DNA of 64,000 nt, taken from BP-133 sp040756995. Lineage in GTDB: Bacteria; Actinomycetota; Acidimicrobiia; IMCC26256; BP-133. The position numbers were made by a program, and so were the translations under genes. The stretch spans positions 1 to 64,000 of the forward strand of contig JBFLYK010000002.1 of assembly GCA_040756995.1 (NCBI GenBank), given 5' to 3'. The notes under the pieces are model-generated. The model saw nothing but the letters and a program-made list of their open reading frames with translations, made no database searches and was not told the DNA's origin. Shown here in pieces: positions 1 to 9,154 of the stretch; the stretch's first letter is position 1; each line of letters begins with the position of its first letter.

Positions 1-1214
1 GGAGGAGCGCCGCCGGTTCGGCCGCCGGCCCCGCCGCCTCCCCGGGCGGCCCGGCCACCCCTGGTGCGCCCACACCCGGCGGCGGCGCGGCGCCGGCACC
101 CGGCGCGGCACCGGCGGCCGACAAGCCGCCGGTCATCATCGGCAACGTCGGTGACTACAGCGGGATCATCGGGACGCTGATGAAGGGCGGCAACGTCATG
201 GCCGCCGTCGTGGCCCGCTACATCAACGACCGCGGTGGCCTGAACGGGCACCCGGTGCAGGTCGTCGCCGCCGACGCCGGGGGTGACCCGGCCCGGGCGC
301 TGTCGATCGTGCGTGACATGGTGGAGAACAAGGGCGTCGTCGCCCTCATGGGGAACCTGTGGGTGTTCTCCGGGAACGGGCCCCGCCAGTATCTCGAAGA
401 GAAGAAGGTCCCCGTCATCGGTGGCGACGGCACGATGCGGGTGTGGGACGAGAGCCCGATGTACTTCTCCAGTGGCTCTCCCTACCCGGCCATGTCGCTC
501 GGCGCGGTGAAGGGGCTCGCCGACCTAGGCCACAAGAAGCAGTCGATCATCTACTGCGTCGAGGCGGAACAGTGCGGCGTATGGCGCAACATCGCCAAGC
601 AGCGGGCCGCCTCGCTCGGCGTGGAGATCGTGTACGAGGCCCAGGTCTCGCTGGCCCAGCCGGACTTCACCGCCGAGTGCATCCAGTCCCAGCGCAACGG
701 GGCGACCGGGATCCAGTCCGCCATCGACGGCCCGTCGATCGCCCGTCTGTCGAAGTCCTGCGCGCAGCAGGGCTACAAGCCGCAGTACATGGGCATCAGC
801 CTGGCCATCATCGACTCGATCTCCAAGGAACCGACGCTGGACGGGCTGTTCGCGCCGCAGGGCAACTTCCCGTTCACCTCGGCATCGACGCCGCTCGAGG
901 CCGAGTATCAGGAGATGCGCCAGAAGTACGCCCCGAGCCTGGCCAATTCGCCAGCGGTGGCCACGGTGTGGGCCGCCGGAGCGCTGCTGCGGGAAGTGGT
1001 GAAGGGAGCGCCCCTGCCGGAGGGGAAGGTCACATCGGCGGACTTCCTGAAGGGCCTCTACACGATCAGGAACAACAACCTGGGCGGGCTCTCCGGTGCG
1101 CCGCTGACCTTCGTCGAGGGCAAGAAGGTCCTGACGAACTGCTTCTACTACATCCAGCTGAAGGGCGGTAAATGGGGTGCCCCCTACGGCTCGACGCCGA
1201 AGTGCGTCGACTGA
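1..1214 (+). CDS. ABC importer solute-binding protein, Leu/Ile/Val type (5' partial)
   Basis: Extracytoplasmic binding protein of a branched-chain-amino-acid-type ABC importer, which captures the ligand and hands it to the permease encoded downstream. The gene enters from the left edge, so the signal peptide is outside the window. The frame is open from base 3 with an Ala/Gly/Pro-rich linker of about 40 residues, then the binding domain starts at VIIGNVGDYSG. The complete homologue at 61033 has the same linker-then-domain layout (IIIGTVGTTSG). Four Cys in the domain (CVEAEQC, AEC, KSC) match positions in that homologue. First gene of an operon with two small membrane proteins, LivHM, LivG and LivF. 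The catabolic neighbours suggest a non-amino-acid ligand (inference). Confidence 0.93.
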   Translation, partial: RSAAGSAAGPAASPGGPATPGAPTPGGGAAPAPGAAPAADKPPVIIGNVGDYSGIIGTLMKGGNVMAAVVARYINDRGGLNGHPVQVVAADAGGDPARALSIVRDMVENKGVVALMGNLWVFSGNGPRQYLEEKKVPVIGGDGTMRVWDESPMYFSSGSPYPAMSLGAVKGLADLGHKKQSIIYCVEAEQCGVWRNIAKQRAASLGVEIVYEAQVSLAQPDFTAECIQSQRNGATGIQSAIDGPSIARLSKSCAQQGYKPQYMGISLAIIDSISKEPTLDGLFAPQGNFPFTSASTPLEAEYQEMRQKYAPSLANSPAVATVWAAGALLREVVKGAPLPEGKVTSADFLKGLYTIRNNNLGGLSGAPLTFVEGKKVLTNCFYYIQLKGGKWGAPYGSTPKCVD

Positions 1215-1231
1215 GAGGACGGGAGCGAGCG

Positions 1232-1591
1232 ATGAAGCTTGGGAACTGGTTGCGGCTGGCCTGGGACCGGGCCGCCGCAGTGGCACTGATCGCAGCCGGG
1301 GCCGTCGCCCTCATCCTCGGATGGGTGGGAGTGAGCGGCGAAGCGTTCCCGGCCAAGCAGCTGCCGTATCTGATCTCCGGCGGGATCGCCGGCGTGTTCA
1401 TCCTCGGGGTGGGCACGATGTGCTGGCTGTCGGCCGACATGCGCGACGAGTGGACGAAACTCGACCGCATCGAGGACGCGCTCAACCGGCTGGCCGACAC
1501 CGGTCTGGTCGACGCCGAGGCCCCGCGGCGCGCCGCGGCGACGAACAACAAGGGCAAGGCCCCGGCCGGCCTCGTCGAATCGGCATCATGA
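1232..1591 (+). CDS. small two-TM membrane protein of the ABC operon
   Basis: A 119-residue protein of unrecognised family. The ATG at 1232 follows a purine-rich GAGAGGACGGGAG stretch and begins MKLGNWLRLAWDR. Two hydrophobic segments lie at about residues 14-31 and 44-64, followed by a charged, probably cytoplasmic tail (DMRDEWTKLDRIEDALNRL). It lies 17 bases after the binding-protein stop and overlaps the next start by 4 bases (ATGA), so it is translationally coupled within the transporter operon. A role as accessory subunit of the importer is inferred from position only. Confidence 0.75.
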   Translation: MKLGNWLRLAWDRAAAVALIAAGAVALILGWVGVSGEAFPAKQLPYLISGGIAGVFILGVGTMCWLSADMRDEWTKLDRIEDALNRLADTGLVDAEAPRRAAATNNKGKAPAGLVESAS

Positions 1592-2019
1592 GCCTGGCGG
1601 TTCCGTCCCACGCCCCGCTGTGGTCGAGGCGGGACGCGACGGTCGTGGGAGTGGTGCTGGCGCTCGGGGCGGTGCTCGTGCTGGCGGGATGGTTCTTCGC
1701 CGCCGGACGGGCCGACGCCGGCGATCAGCTCGTCTTCGTCAGCCTGGCGCTGGTCGGGGCGCTCGTCGGGGTTACCGCCGTCATCGCCTGGGTCGTCCGC
1801 GGCCGGCGGGCCATCAGCACCCGGCGGACTCTTCTGCTCGGGACACCGCCTCCGCCCAAGGCCGAGGGCGCCCGCGCCGTCGAACTGGTGGCCGCCCCGA
1901 ACGGGAAGTGGTTCCACCGCGCCGACTGCCTGCTGGCCCTCGGCCGGAACTGGAGCGCCTCGCCCCGCGTCGCGCACGAGAAGGCCGGCCGCCTCTCCTG
2001 CCCGGGGTGCCGGCCATGA
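1588..2019 (+). CDS. membrane protein with C-terminal His/Cys metal-binding-like motif
   Basis: A 143-residue protein starting at the ATG that overlaps the preceding stop. Two hydrophobic helices (about residues 17-38 and 48-70) are followed by a soluble tail whose last 40 residues contain WFHRADC, a spacer, then LSCPGCRP, i.e. His-x3-Cys plus Cys-x2-Cys. This spacing could bind a metal or form a small zinc-knuckle, but I do not recognise a named family. Its stop overlaps the permease start (ATGA), so it is part of the same operon. It could be an accessory or assembly factor of the importer (inference). Confidence 0.75.
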   Translation: MSLAVPSHAPLWSRRDATVVGVVLALGAVLVLAGWFFAAGRADAGDQLVFVSLALVGALVGVTAVIAWVVRGRRAISTRRTLLLGTPPPPKAEGARAVELVAAPNGKWFHRADCLLALGRNWSASPRVAHEKAGRLSCPGCRP

Positions 2020-3956
2020 GGGAATGGATGCCCTTCATCGTCGCCGGCGTCACCAACGGCTCCATCTACGGGCTGGCCGCCGTCGGCCTCGTCCTCACCT
2101 ACAAGACGTCGGGCATCTTCAACTTCGCCCACGGCTCGCAGGCCGCCCTCGGGGCCTACCTGATGTTCGAGTTCCGGGACCGGATGGGCATGCCCTGGCC
2201 GGTGGCCGGCCTCCTGGCGCTGCTGCTGGCCGGGGTGGTAGCCGGGCTCCTGCTGGAGAGGGGCGCCAACGTCCTGGCGTCGTGTTCGGTGGCCGCCCGG
2301 GTCACCGCCACAGTGGGTCTCCTCGTCTTCATCCAGGGTGTGCTCATCGCCATCTTCGGGTCGGCGTCGATTCCTGTGCCGCCCTTCCTGTCCCAGAAGA
2401 CCTTCGACCTCGGCGGGACGAACGTCCGGGTCGAGCAGCTGATCATCGTGGCGTTCGTGTTCGTCGCCGTCGTCGGCCTGTATCTGTTCTTCACCCGGGC
2501 GAAGCTCGGCCTCGCCGTCCAGGCCGTCGTCGACGATCCGGCGCTGCTCGGTCTGGCGGGCACGAGCCCGTCGGCCGTCCGCCGGTTCTCCTGGGTCGTC
2601 GGCTCGTGCTTCGCCGCTCTCTCCGGAATCCTGCTCGCTCCCTCGCTGGCGCTCGACGCCCGGCTGCTCACGCTGCTCGTCTTCTTCGCCTTCGGGGCGG
2701 CGGCGGTCGGGGCGTTCTCCAGCCTCCCGCTGACCTATGTCGGTGGCATCGGGCTGGGTCTGGCGGCGGCCATCACGACCAAGATCCTGGGTGAGACCAA
2801 CATCACAGGGCCGATCGGGAGTCTGCCGGCCAACCTGCCGTTCCTCGTCCTGTTCGTGGCGCTGCTCGTCACGCCGACCCGGAAGCTGGTGGAACGAGGC
2901 ACGCAGGTCGTCCGCCGTCCGCTGCCGCCGGTGACCTTCAGCCGCCCGGTGAAGCTCACGGCCGGCGTGGTCGGGCTCGGCGTCGCGCTGGTCATCCCGC
3001 ACGTCGTCGGGGCGAAGCTGCCGATCTACATGACCGGCGTGGCCTATGTGATCCTCTTCGCCTCGCTCGGGCTGCTGGTCCGGACGTCGGGGCAGGTCTC
3101 GTTGTGTCACATCGCCTTCGCCGCCGTCGGCTGTTCCACCGCCGCCCGGGTGGTGGTCGAGGGCGTGCCCTGGCCGTTGGCCGTGCTGGCCGGTGGCTTG
3201 GTGGCCGTTCCCATCGGGGCCCTGCTGGCGATTCCCGCCATCCGCCTGTCCGGCGTCTATCTGGCCATCGCCACCTTCGGGTTCGGCCTGGTGATCCAGC
3301 GGCTCTTCTATGCGTCGATGCTCATGTTCGGCGGCCGGTATGCCATCCCGTCACCGCGACCGAAGCTCGGCGGACTCAACACCCATACCGACGTCGGCTA
3401 CTACCACGTGGTGCTCGGAGTGGCCGTCGCCTGCCTGGCGGTGATGATGCTCATCCGCCGCAGCCGGATGGGCCGCCTCCTGCGGGCCTTCGCCGACTCG
3501 TCGACGGGCGTCGACGCCCACGGCACCAACACCAACGAGCTCAAGGTGCTGGTGTTCTCCATCTCCGCCTTCTTCTCCGGCATCGCCGGCGGGCTCCTCG
3601 GGCCGATCACCGGGACGGCCTCGGCCGCCTCCGGTATCGACGTCGGCGGCTTCGACTTCTCGGTGTCGCTGCTCCTGATCACCGTGCTGTTCGTGGCCGG
3701 ACGCCAGCCGATCGTGTCCGCGGTGCTGGGCTCGGTCCTGCTCGTCATCATCCCGAGCTACGCCACCGGCGAGACAGCGGTGAAGTGGAACCCGATCGTG
3801 TTCGGGTCGCTGGCCATCGTCGCCGCGCTCTTTGGTGGCCGATCGCTCAGGGACTGGCTGGCCTCGTCCCGGAGGCTGCAGGAGCGGGCGGCGAGCCCGA
3901 GCCCGCAGGCCGAGCGGGCCAGGGTTCCGGAGCTCGTACTGGAGACGGCGCGATGA
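2016..3956 (+). CDS. fused LivH-LivM type ABC permease
   Basis: Inner-membrane permease of the importer, 646 residues, about twice the length of a single Liv permease. Residues 1 to about 300 are LivH-like (FIVAGVTNGSIYGLAAVGLVLTY at the start, then the NFAHG motif) and residues about 320-610 are LivM-like (YVILFASLGLLVRTSGQVSLCH, then SGVYLAIATFGF). Many hydrophobic helices run through both halves. A single chain therefore appears to supply both membrane subunits of the usual LivH/LivM heterodimer. The start overlaps the previous stop and its stop overlaps livG. The tail after residue 620 is charged and probably cytoplasmic. Confidence 0.93.
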   Translation: MREWMPFIVAGVTNGSIYGLAAVGLVLTYKTSGIFNFAHGSQAALGAYLMFEFRDRMGMPWPVAGLLALLLAGVVAGLLLERGANVLASCSVAARVTATVGLLVFIQGVLIAIFGSASIPVPPFLSQKTFDLGGTNVRVEQLIIVAFVFVAVVGLYLFFTRAKLGLAVQAVVDDPALLGLAGTSPSAVRRFSWVVGSCFAALSGILLAPSLALDARLLTLLVFFAFGAAAVGAFSSLPLTYVGGIGLGLAAAITTKILGETNITGPIGSLPANLPFLVLFVALLVTPTRKLVERGTQVVRRPLPPVTFSRPVKLTAGVVGLGVALVIPHVVGAKLPIYMTGVAYVILFASLGLLVRTSGQVSLCHIAFAAVGCSTAARVVVEGVPWPLAVLAGGLVAVPIGALLAIPAIRLSGVYLAIATFGFGLVIQRLFYASMLMFGGRYAIPSPRPKLGGLNTHTDVGYYHVVLGVAVACLAVMMLIRRSRMGRLLRAFADSSTGVDAHGTNTNELKVLVFSISAFFSGIAGGLLGPITGTASAASGIDVGGFDFSVSLLLITVLFVAGRQPIVSAVLGSVLLVIIPSYATGETAVKWNPIVFGSLAIVAALFGGRSLRDWLASSRRLQERAASPSPQAERARVPELVLETAR

Positions 3957-4768
3957 GCATGACCACCGAACTTCCGCTGTCGACCACCGACGCGCCGGAC
4001 CTCGTCATCTTCGGCCTCACGGTCCGCTTCGGCGGGCTGGTGGCGGTGGACGACGTCTCGCTCACCGCCCGCGGGGGAGTGATCACCGGTCTGATCGGGC
4101 CCAACGGCGCGGGCAAGACCACGACGTTCAACGCCTGCACCGGATTGAACACGCCGTCGGCCGGCACGATCTCCCTCGGTGACCGCACGCTCGACGGGCA
4201 TTCGTCGGCGTGGCGGGCCCGTTACGGGCTGGGCCGCACGTTCCAGCGCATGGAGCTGTTCGACACGATGACCGTCCGGGAGAACGTCGAAGTCGGACGG
4301 GAAGCCCTCCTGGCCGGCAAGCGGCGCTGGACCGGCCGGCTGTTCTCCACCCCGGCCGAAGCCGGCATCTGCCGCCAGGAGGCCGACGCGGCCATGGAGC
4401 AGTGCGGCATCACCCACCTGGCCACCCGGACCGTCGGCGACCTGTCGACCGGCCAGCGCCGGCTGGTGGAGCTGGCCCGGGCCATGGCCGGTGACTTCCG
4501 CTTCCTGCTGCTCGACGAGCCGTCGTCCGGTCTCGACGTCAATGAGACGGAGCACTTCGCCGACATCCTGCGGGGCGTCGTCGAACGGGAGGGCATCGGC
4601 ATCCTCCTCGTGGAGCACGACATGGCGCTGGTCCGGGCGGTGTGCTCGTACATCTACGTGCTCGACTTCGGCCGGCTCATCTACGAGGGGACGGCCGCCG
4701 ACGTGCTCTCGGCCGAGATCGTCAAGGCGGCGTACCTCGGCTCGGAAGCGGCAGAGGTGGAGGTCTAG
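3953..4768 (+). CDS. livG: ABC importer ATP-binding protein, LivG type
   Basis: Cytoplasmic ATPase of the branched-chain-type importer, 271 residues. Walker A is GPNGAGKTT at about residues 49-57, the signature is LSTGQRRLVELARA and Walker B is FLLLDEPSSGLD, followed by the switch histidine in VEHDM. The start ATG overlaps the LivHM stop (ATGA). Two alternative starts (MSM) differ by two residues. It should pair with LivF encoded next, one ATPase per membrane half, as in other Liv systems. Confidence 0.95.
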   Translation: MSMTTELPLSTTDAPDLVIFGLTVRFGGLVAVDDVSLTARGGVITGLIGPNGAGKTTTFNACTGLNTPSAGTISLGDRTLDGHSSAWRARYGLGRTFQRMELFDTMTVRENVEVGREALLAGKRRWTGRLFSTPAEAGICRQEADAAMEQCGITHLATRTVGDLSTGQRRLVELARAMAGDFRFLLLDEPSSGLDVNETEHFADILRGVVEREGIGILLVEHDMALVRAVCSYIYVLDFGRLIYEGTAADVLSAEIVKAAYLGSEAAEVEV

Positions 4769-4770
4769 CG

Positions 4771-5460
<690 letters not shown>

Positions 5461-5464
5461 GACG

Positions 5465-6913
5465 ATGCGCAAAGTTGCTCGTGTCTTAGCCGCTGTGGCC
5501 GTGGTGGCCGCGGTAGCCGGGTGGGGGCCGACGATGCCCCGGGCGTCCGCCGAGCTCGACGCCAGCTCGCAGTGGGCGGCGTCGGCCCGCGCCGACGCCA
5601 TGGCCATCGAGTATCTGAACACCAACGCGCCGGTCTTCGGGGCGGAGCCGATCATCTACGGGACTCCGGCCAGTGCCGCGTCGCTGGTCGACTCGGTCGG
5701 CCAGTCGTACGGCTGGGCCGCCGCGCCGTACCCCGGCGACATCATGGTCGGCGCCGCCGACAACGGGAACGGCGCATTGGTGGGGGCGGGCCTGCCGGGC
5801 ATCTTCCAGAGTTACCCGTTCTACGTCCGCAGCGAATACCCGATCGCCCAGAACAAGGTCCAGGACCAGAGCGGCAACCGGCTCACCGCCAACAGCGAGC
5901 AGTACAAGTCGTCGAGCGAGGCCCGCAGCGGGCTGATCACGGGTGACTTCCTGGCCGCGCTGCAGGCCCAGGCCTCGTCGCTGTCGTCGGTCGACCCCAA
6001 CACCGGGGAGCTCACGGCGCTCGCCGACTCCCGCCTCGACGCCTTCCGGTTCACCGACAAGCTGCAGATCGGCAAGTCCACCGCCCACGCCAAGGTGACG
6101 CGCCTGCCGGGCCAGGAGCTGAAGAAGGAGTCGTCGTTCACGCTCGGCTCGATCGTCGTGAACGGTGTGGAGATGAGTTACGGCGACGAGGGCTTCAAGT
6201 TCGCCGACCAGAAGGGCGAATCGCCCGGTGACCCCCAGCCGCTGTTCGACGCCCTCAAGGCGGCGGGCATCACCGTCGAGATCCTGCCCGCCCGGGGCAC
6301 CGAGACGTCGATCGAGTCGGCCGGTATGAAGATCACCCAGGTGACCGACTACGGCGCCGGACAGCAGCGGATCTCACTCATCATCGGCCGGGTGAGCGCC
6401 GCCGTCAGCGGCGAAGCGAAGCCCGTCAGCGATTCTCTGCTCGGCGACCTGACCGGCACGGAACCGACGGACACCGGTTCGGGTTCCGCGTCGTACGGCA
6501 CGGACACGACGTCCGCCGACGCCGCCCTCGGCGGCGAAGAGATCGTCGAGTCGATCCCCGAACCGGTCGAGGCCGCCGCCGGACTCGACCTGACCCTGTC
6601 GACGCCCGCCGTCACCCCGCCGGACCTGTCGCTGCCGGCGGTGTCAGGGTCAGGTGACGGCGCCACGGTCCCGCCGGTCGTCGCCGCCGTGAATCCCGGC
6701 GCCGGCGCCCGGGCGCAAGCGGCGCCGCCGGAGGTCCGCCTCGCCAGTCCCGCCTCGGTGGGGAAGGGCCTGCGCGATGACGACATCAGCGGCTTCTACC
6801 TCGGCCTCGGAGCGCTGGCCGCGCTGCTGACCGTGGCGGCGTTCGTGCTGCGGGGCGGCGGCCGGGCCGCCAAGGCGGCCGCGGCCGGCTCCGTCCTCAA
6901 ACTTCCGTCGTGA
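5465..6913 (+). CDS. secreted surface protein, PYPGD family, C-terminal membrane anchor
   Basis: A 482-residue exported protein of unknown function. An N-terminal signal peptide is visible (MRKVARVL, hydrophobic stretch, cut near ASA at about residue 29). The folded region carries APYPGDIMVGA near residue 90. After a Pro/Gly/Ala-rich stretch, a hydrophobic helix at about residues 443-462 is followed by basic residues, giving a C-terminal membrane anchor. The truncated gene at 62664 has the same architecture and motifs (FPYPGDTVAGA, a Tyr-rich YPLYISSDHP stretch), so this is a paralogue. Both copies follow an importer binding protein, so a role in binding or delivering the imported compound at the surface is plausible (inference). 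Confidence 0.85.
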   Translation: MRKVARVLAAVAVVAAVAGWGPTMPRASAELDASSQWAASARADAMAIEYLNTNAPVFGAEPIIYGTPASAASLVDSVGQSYGWAAAPYPGDIMVGAADNGNGALVGAGLPGIFQSYPFYVRSEYPIAQNKVQDQSGNRLTANSEQYKSSSEARSGLITGDFLAALQAQASSLSSVDPNTGELTALADSRLDAFRFTDKLQIGKSTAHAKVTRLPGQELKKESSFTLGSIVVNGVEMSYGDEGFKFADQKGESPGDPQPLFDALKAAGITVEILPARGTETSIESAGMKITQVTDYGAGQQRISLIIGRVSAAVSGEAKPVSDSLLGDLTGTEPTDTGSGSASYGTDTTSADAALGGEEIVESIPEPVEAAAGLDLTLSTPAVTPPDLSLPAVSGSGDGATVPPVVAAVNPGAGARAQAAPPEVRLASPASVGKGLRDDDISGFYLGLGALAALLTVAAFVLRGGGRAAKAAAAGSVLKLPS

Positions 6914-6934
6914 TCAGCCCGTCGTGATCAGCCC
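6907..6934. repeat. 14-bp tandem duplication across two convergent stop codons
   Basis: GTCGTGATCAGCCC occurs twice in direct tandem. The first copy holds both the TGA of the plus-strand surface protein (6911-6913) and the TCA (TGA on the minus strand, 6914-6916) of the SDR, so the two genes abut with no spacer. The second copy encodes part of the SDR C-terminus, giving a repetitive TTGLITTG end. It looks like a local replication-slippage event. Confidence 0.8.
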
Positions 6935-7714
6935 GGTGGTGACGCCACCCATGTAGCCGCCGTCGGTCCACAGGACCGTTCCGGTGATGTAGCTGGCGGC
7001 GTCGCTGTTCAGGAAGATCAGGGCCCGGGCCTGCTCCTCGGGCTTCGACACCCGCCCGAGGGGCTTGGGGAAGGCGTCGATGAAGCCTTCCCCGTAGGTC
7101 TTGATCGTGTCGGCCAGGAACGGCGTGTCGGTCACGGTGGGGCCGATGCAGTTGATCCGGATACCGCGTCGGCCGAGCTCGACGCCCTGTTGCATCACCC
7201 AGACGATGATCGCCTGCTTGGCGAAGTTGTAGCCGTTGCCGAGCGCGTCCGGATGCGCTTCCAGCCAGGCCCGCCCGGCGGCAAAGTCGGCGGCGGCCAG
7301 GAACTCCTGGACCGTGGGGATGTTGGCGGCGTAGCCGGCGGCGGCCAGCGACGAGACGCAGGCGATGGCCGAGCCGGCTTCCATGATCGGCAGCAGCGCC
7401 TCGGTCAGGCGGCGCGTGCCGAGGATGTTGACCTCGGCCACCTTGAGCGGCTGCGCCGCTCCGGACGAGATGCCGGCGATGTTGAACAGGGCGTTGACCG
7501 GGGCGCCGATGTTGGCCGCCACGGCGTCGATCGAGGATGGGTCGGACAGGTCGAGGCGGTGGAACTCCTTCACTCCCACGGTCGGCTCGGCGATGTCGAG
7601 ACCGACGACGTGGGCGCCGAGTTCGATGAGCTCCCGGGCCGCCTCCTGACCCATTCCGGAAGCACAGCCGGTGACCACGACCCGCTTGCCGTCATAGCGC
7701 CAGAGATTGCTCAT
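6914..7714 (-). CDS. SDR oxidoreductase, 3-alpha-hydroxysteroid dehydrogenase/carbonyl reductase-like
   Basis: NAD(P)-dependent short-chain dehydrogenase of 266 residues. The cofactor motif TGCASGMG is near the N-terminus, the catalytic Ser is in CVSSLAAAGY and the Tyr/Lys pair in YNFAK. A stretch of about 40 residues (with AWLEAHP) lies between Ser and Tyr, as in 3-alpha-hydroxysteroid dehydrogenases and related carbonyl reductases, so a hydroxy/ketone conversion on a bulky substrate is likely. It is transcribed divergently from the luciferase-like gene at 7820, with a 17-bp palindrome in the shared promoter region. The C-terminus is affected by a 14-bp tandem duplication. Confidence 0.88.
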   Translation of the reverse strand: MSNLWRYDGKRVVVTGCASGMGQEAARELIELGAHVVGLDIAEPTVGVKEFHRLDLSDPSSIDAVAANIGAPVNALFNIAGISSGAAQPLKVAEVNILGTRRLTEALLPIMEAGSAIACVSSLAAAGYAANIPTVQEFLAAADFAAGRAWLEAHPDALGNGYNFAKQAIIVWVMQQGVELGRRGIRINCIGPTVTDTPFLADTIKTYGEGFIDAFPKPLGRVSKPEEQARALIFLNSDAASYITGTVLWTDGGYMGGVTTGLITTG

Positions 7715-7743
7715 GCCGTCACACTATCCCGTCTTCCGGAATC

Positions 7744-7760
7744 TTGCATCCAGGATGCGC
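7744..7760. promoter_or_regulatory. putative GntR operator, site 1 (TTGCATCCAGGATGCGC)
   Basis: Inverted repeat GCATCC-A-GGATGC in the divergent intergenic region between the SDR (7714, minus) and the luciferase-like gene (7820, plus). It aligns base for base with three other sites at 12844, 21446 and 25626 that share the core ATCCAGGAT. All four lie between divergent genes. I infer binding by the FCD-type GntR protein at 11992 because one site sits at that gene's own promoter. Confidence 0.7.
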
Positions 7761-7819
7761 GATGCGCGAGACTCCCTTCGCGGCACCCGTATCGCTGGCG
7801 GCCACACAGGGGGAGATCG

Positions 7820-9148
7820 ATGAAAATCTCGCTGTTTTTGGAGCACCCCGTTCCCAAGCCGTGGAGCGAAGACAAGGAACGTCAAGTCTTCCAGGACGCG
7901 CTGGAGCTGGTGGAGCTGGCCGACAAGGTCGGCATCCACTGCGTCTGGGTCACCGAGCATCACTTCCTCGAGGAGTACTCCCACTCCTCGGCGCCGGAGA
8001 TCTTCCTGGCCGCCGCCAGCCAGCGGACGAAGAACATCCGTCTCGGGCATGGCATCATGCACATGCCGCCCAACATCAACCACCCGTTCCGGGTGGCGGA
8101 GCGGATCTCCACCCTGGACCTCGTCTCCAACGGCCGGGTCGAGTTCGGCACCGGCGAGTCGTCGACCGTGGCCGAGCTCGACGGGTTCCGGGTCGACCCG
8201 GGTGAGAAGCGGGCGCAGTGGGACGAAGCGACGCGGGCCGCGTTGCGCTGCATGATCGAGACCCCGTTCACCGGGCTCGAGGGCAAGTACGTCTCGATGC
8301 CGCCCCGCAACGTCGTTCCCAAGCCGGTGCAGAAGCCGCACCCGCCGCTGTGGCTGGCCTGCACCCGACCCAACACGACCTACCTCGCCGCCGAAATCGG
8401 CATGGGCGCCCTGGGCTTCTCCTTCGTGAGCCCGGAGGACATGGCCGACCGGGTCGTCAAGTACTACGAGACGTTCGAAGAGAAGTGCGTCCCGATGGGG
8501 TATCAGGTCAACCCGAAGGTCTTGGCCATCGGCGGCCAGATGCCGCTCATGTGCCTCCCCACCGAGGAGCAGGCCATCGCCGCCCTCGGCGCCGTGCCCG
8601 GCGGCGGCTTCTTCGGGTTCGGGATCTTCTACTACTACAACTTCGGCATGCACGCCCCGGGCAACACCGACCTGTGGGCGATGTACGAAGGCGCCGTCGC
8701 CGCCGACCCGAGCGTGGGCTACTCGCCCGAGGCCGGCGCGGTGGGCACGCCTGACATGCTCCGCGCCTGGTGCGAGCGTTACGAGGCCGCCGGGGTCGAC
8801 GAGTGCATGTTCCTCATCAACCCCGACAGCCATGAGGCGACCATGGAGTCCCTCGAGCTGTTCGGGAAGACGGTGCTCCCGGAGGTCATCGAGCGGGACG
8901 AGATCTTCGCCAAGGAGCGGGCGGCGAAGCTGGCTCCGGCGATCGAGCGGGCCATGGCCCGCCGCCCGCCGGACGACGCCCCGGCGCTCGACCCCGAGTA
9001 CAAGTTCGGCGGCGTGCCGACCAGTGCCAAGACCGGCAAGACAGCCGACGAGGCCCTCATCGCCATCAAGGAGATGGCCGAGGCCCAGGAACGTGACGCC
9101 AAGCGGCGGGCGGCGGCGCTGGAGAATCTCGGCCGCCCGACCGAGTAG
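7820..9148 (+). CDS. luciferase-like (LLM) flavin-dependent oxidoreductase
   Basis: Flavin- or F420-dependent oxidoreductase with a luciferase TIM barrel, 442 residues; the last 70 are a charged, helical tail beyond the usual domain. Recognisable elements are the N-terminal KISLFLEHPV strand, WVTEHHFLEEYSHSS, LGHGIMHMPPNINHPFRVAER and GRVEFGTGESS. This matches the bacterial-luciferase-like monooxygenase group found in actinobacterial catabolic clusters. The ATG at 7820 follows GGGGGAGATCG. It is followed after 6 bases by an acyl-CoA dehydrogenase and then an aldehyde dehydrogenase. The exact substrate is unknown. Confidence 0.88.
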   Translation: MKISLFLEHPVPKPWSEDKERQVFQDALELVELADKVGIHCVWVTEHHFLEEYSHSSAPEIFLAAASQRTKNIRLGHGIMHMPPNINHPFRVAERISTLDLVSNGRVEFGTGESSTVAELDGFRVDPGEKRAQWDEATRAALRCMIETPFTGLEGKYVSMPPRNVVPKPVQKPHPPLWLACTRPNTTYLAAEIGMGALGFSFVSPEDMADRVVKYYETFEEKCVPMGYQVNPKVLAIGGQMPLMCLPTEEQAIAALGAVPGGGFFGFGIFYYYNFGMHAPGNTDLWAMYEGAVAADPSVGYSPEAGAVGTPDMLRAWCERYEAAGVDECMFLINPDSHEATMESLELFGKTVLPEVIERDEIFAKERAAKLAPAIERAMARRPPDDAPALDPEYKFGGVPTSAKTGKTADEALIAIKEMAEAQERDAKRRAAALENLGRPTE

Positions 9149-9154
9149 GCGGAA

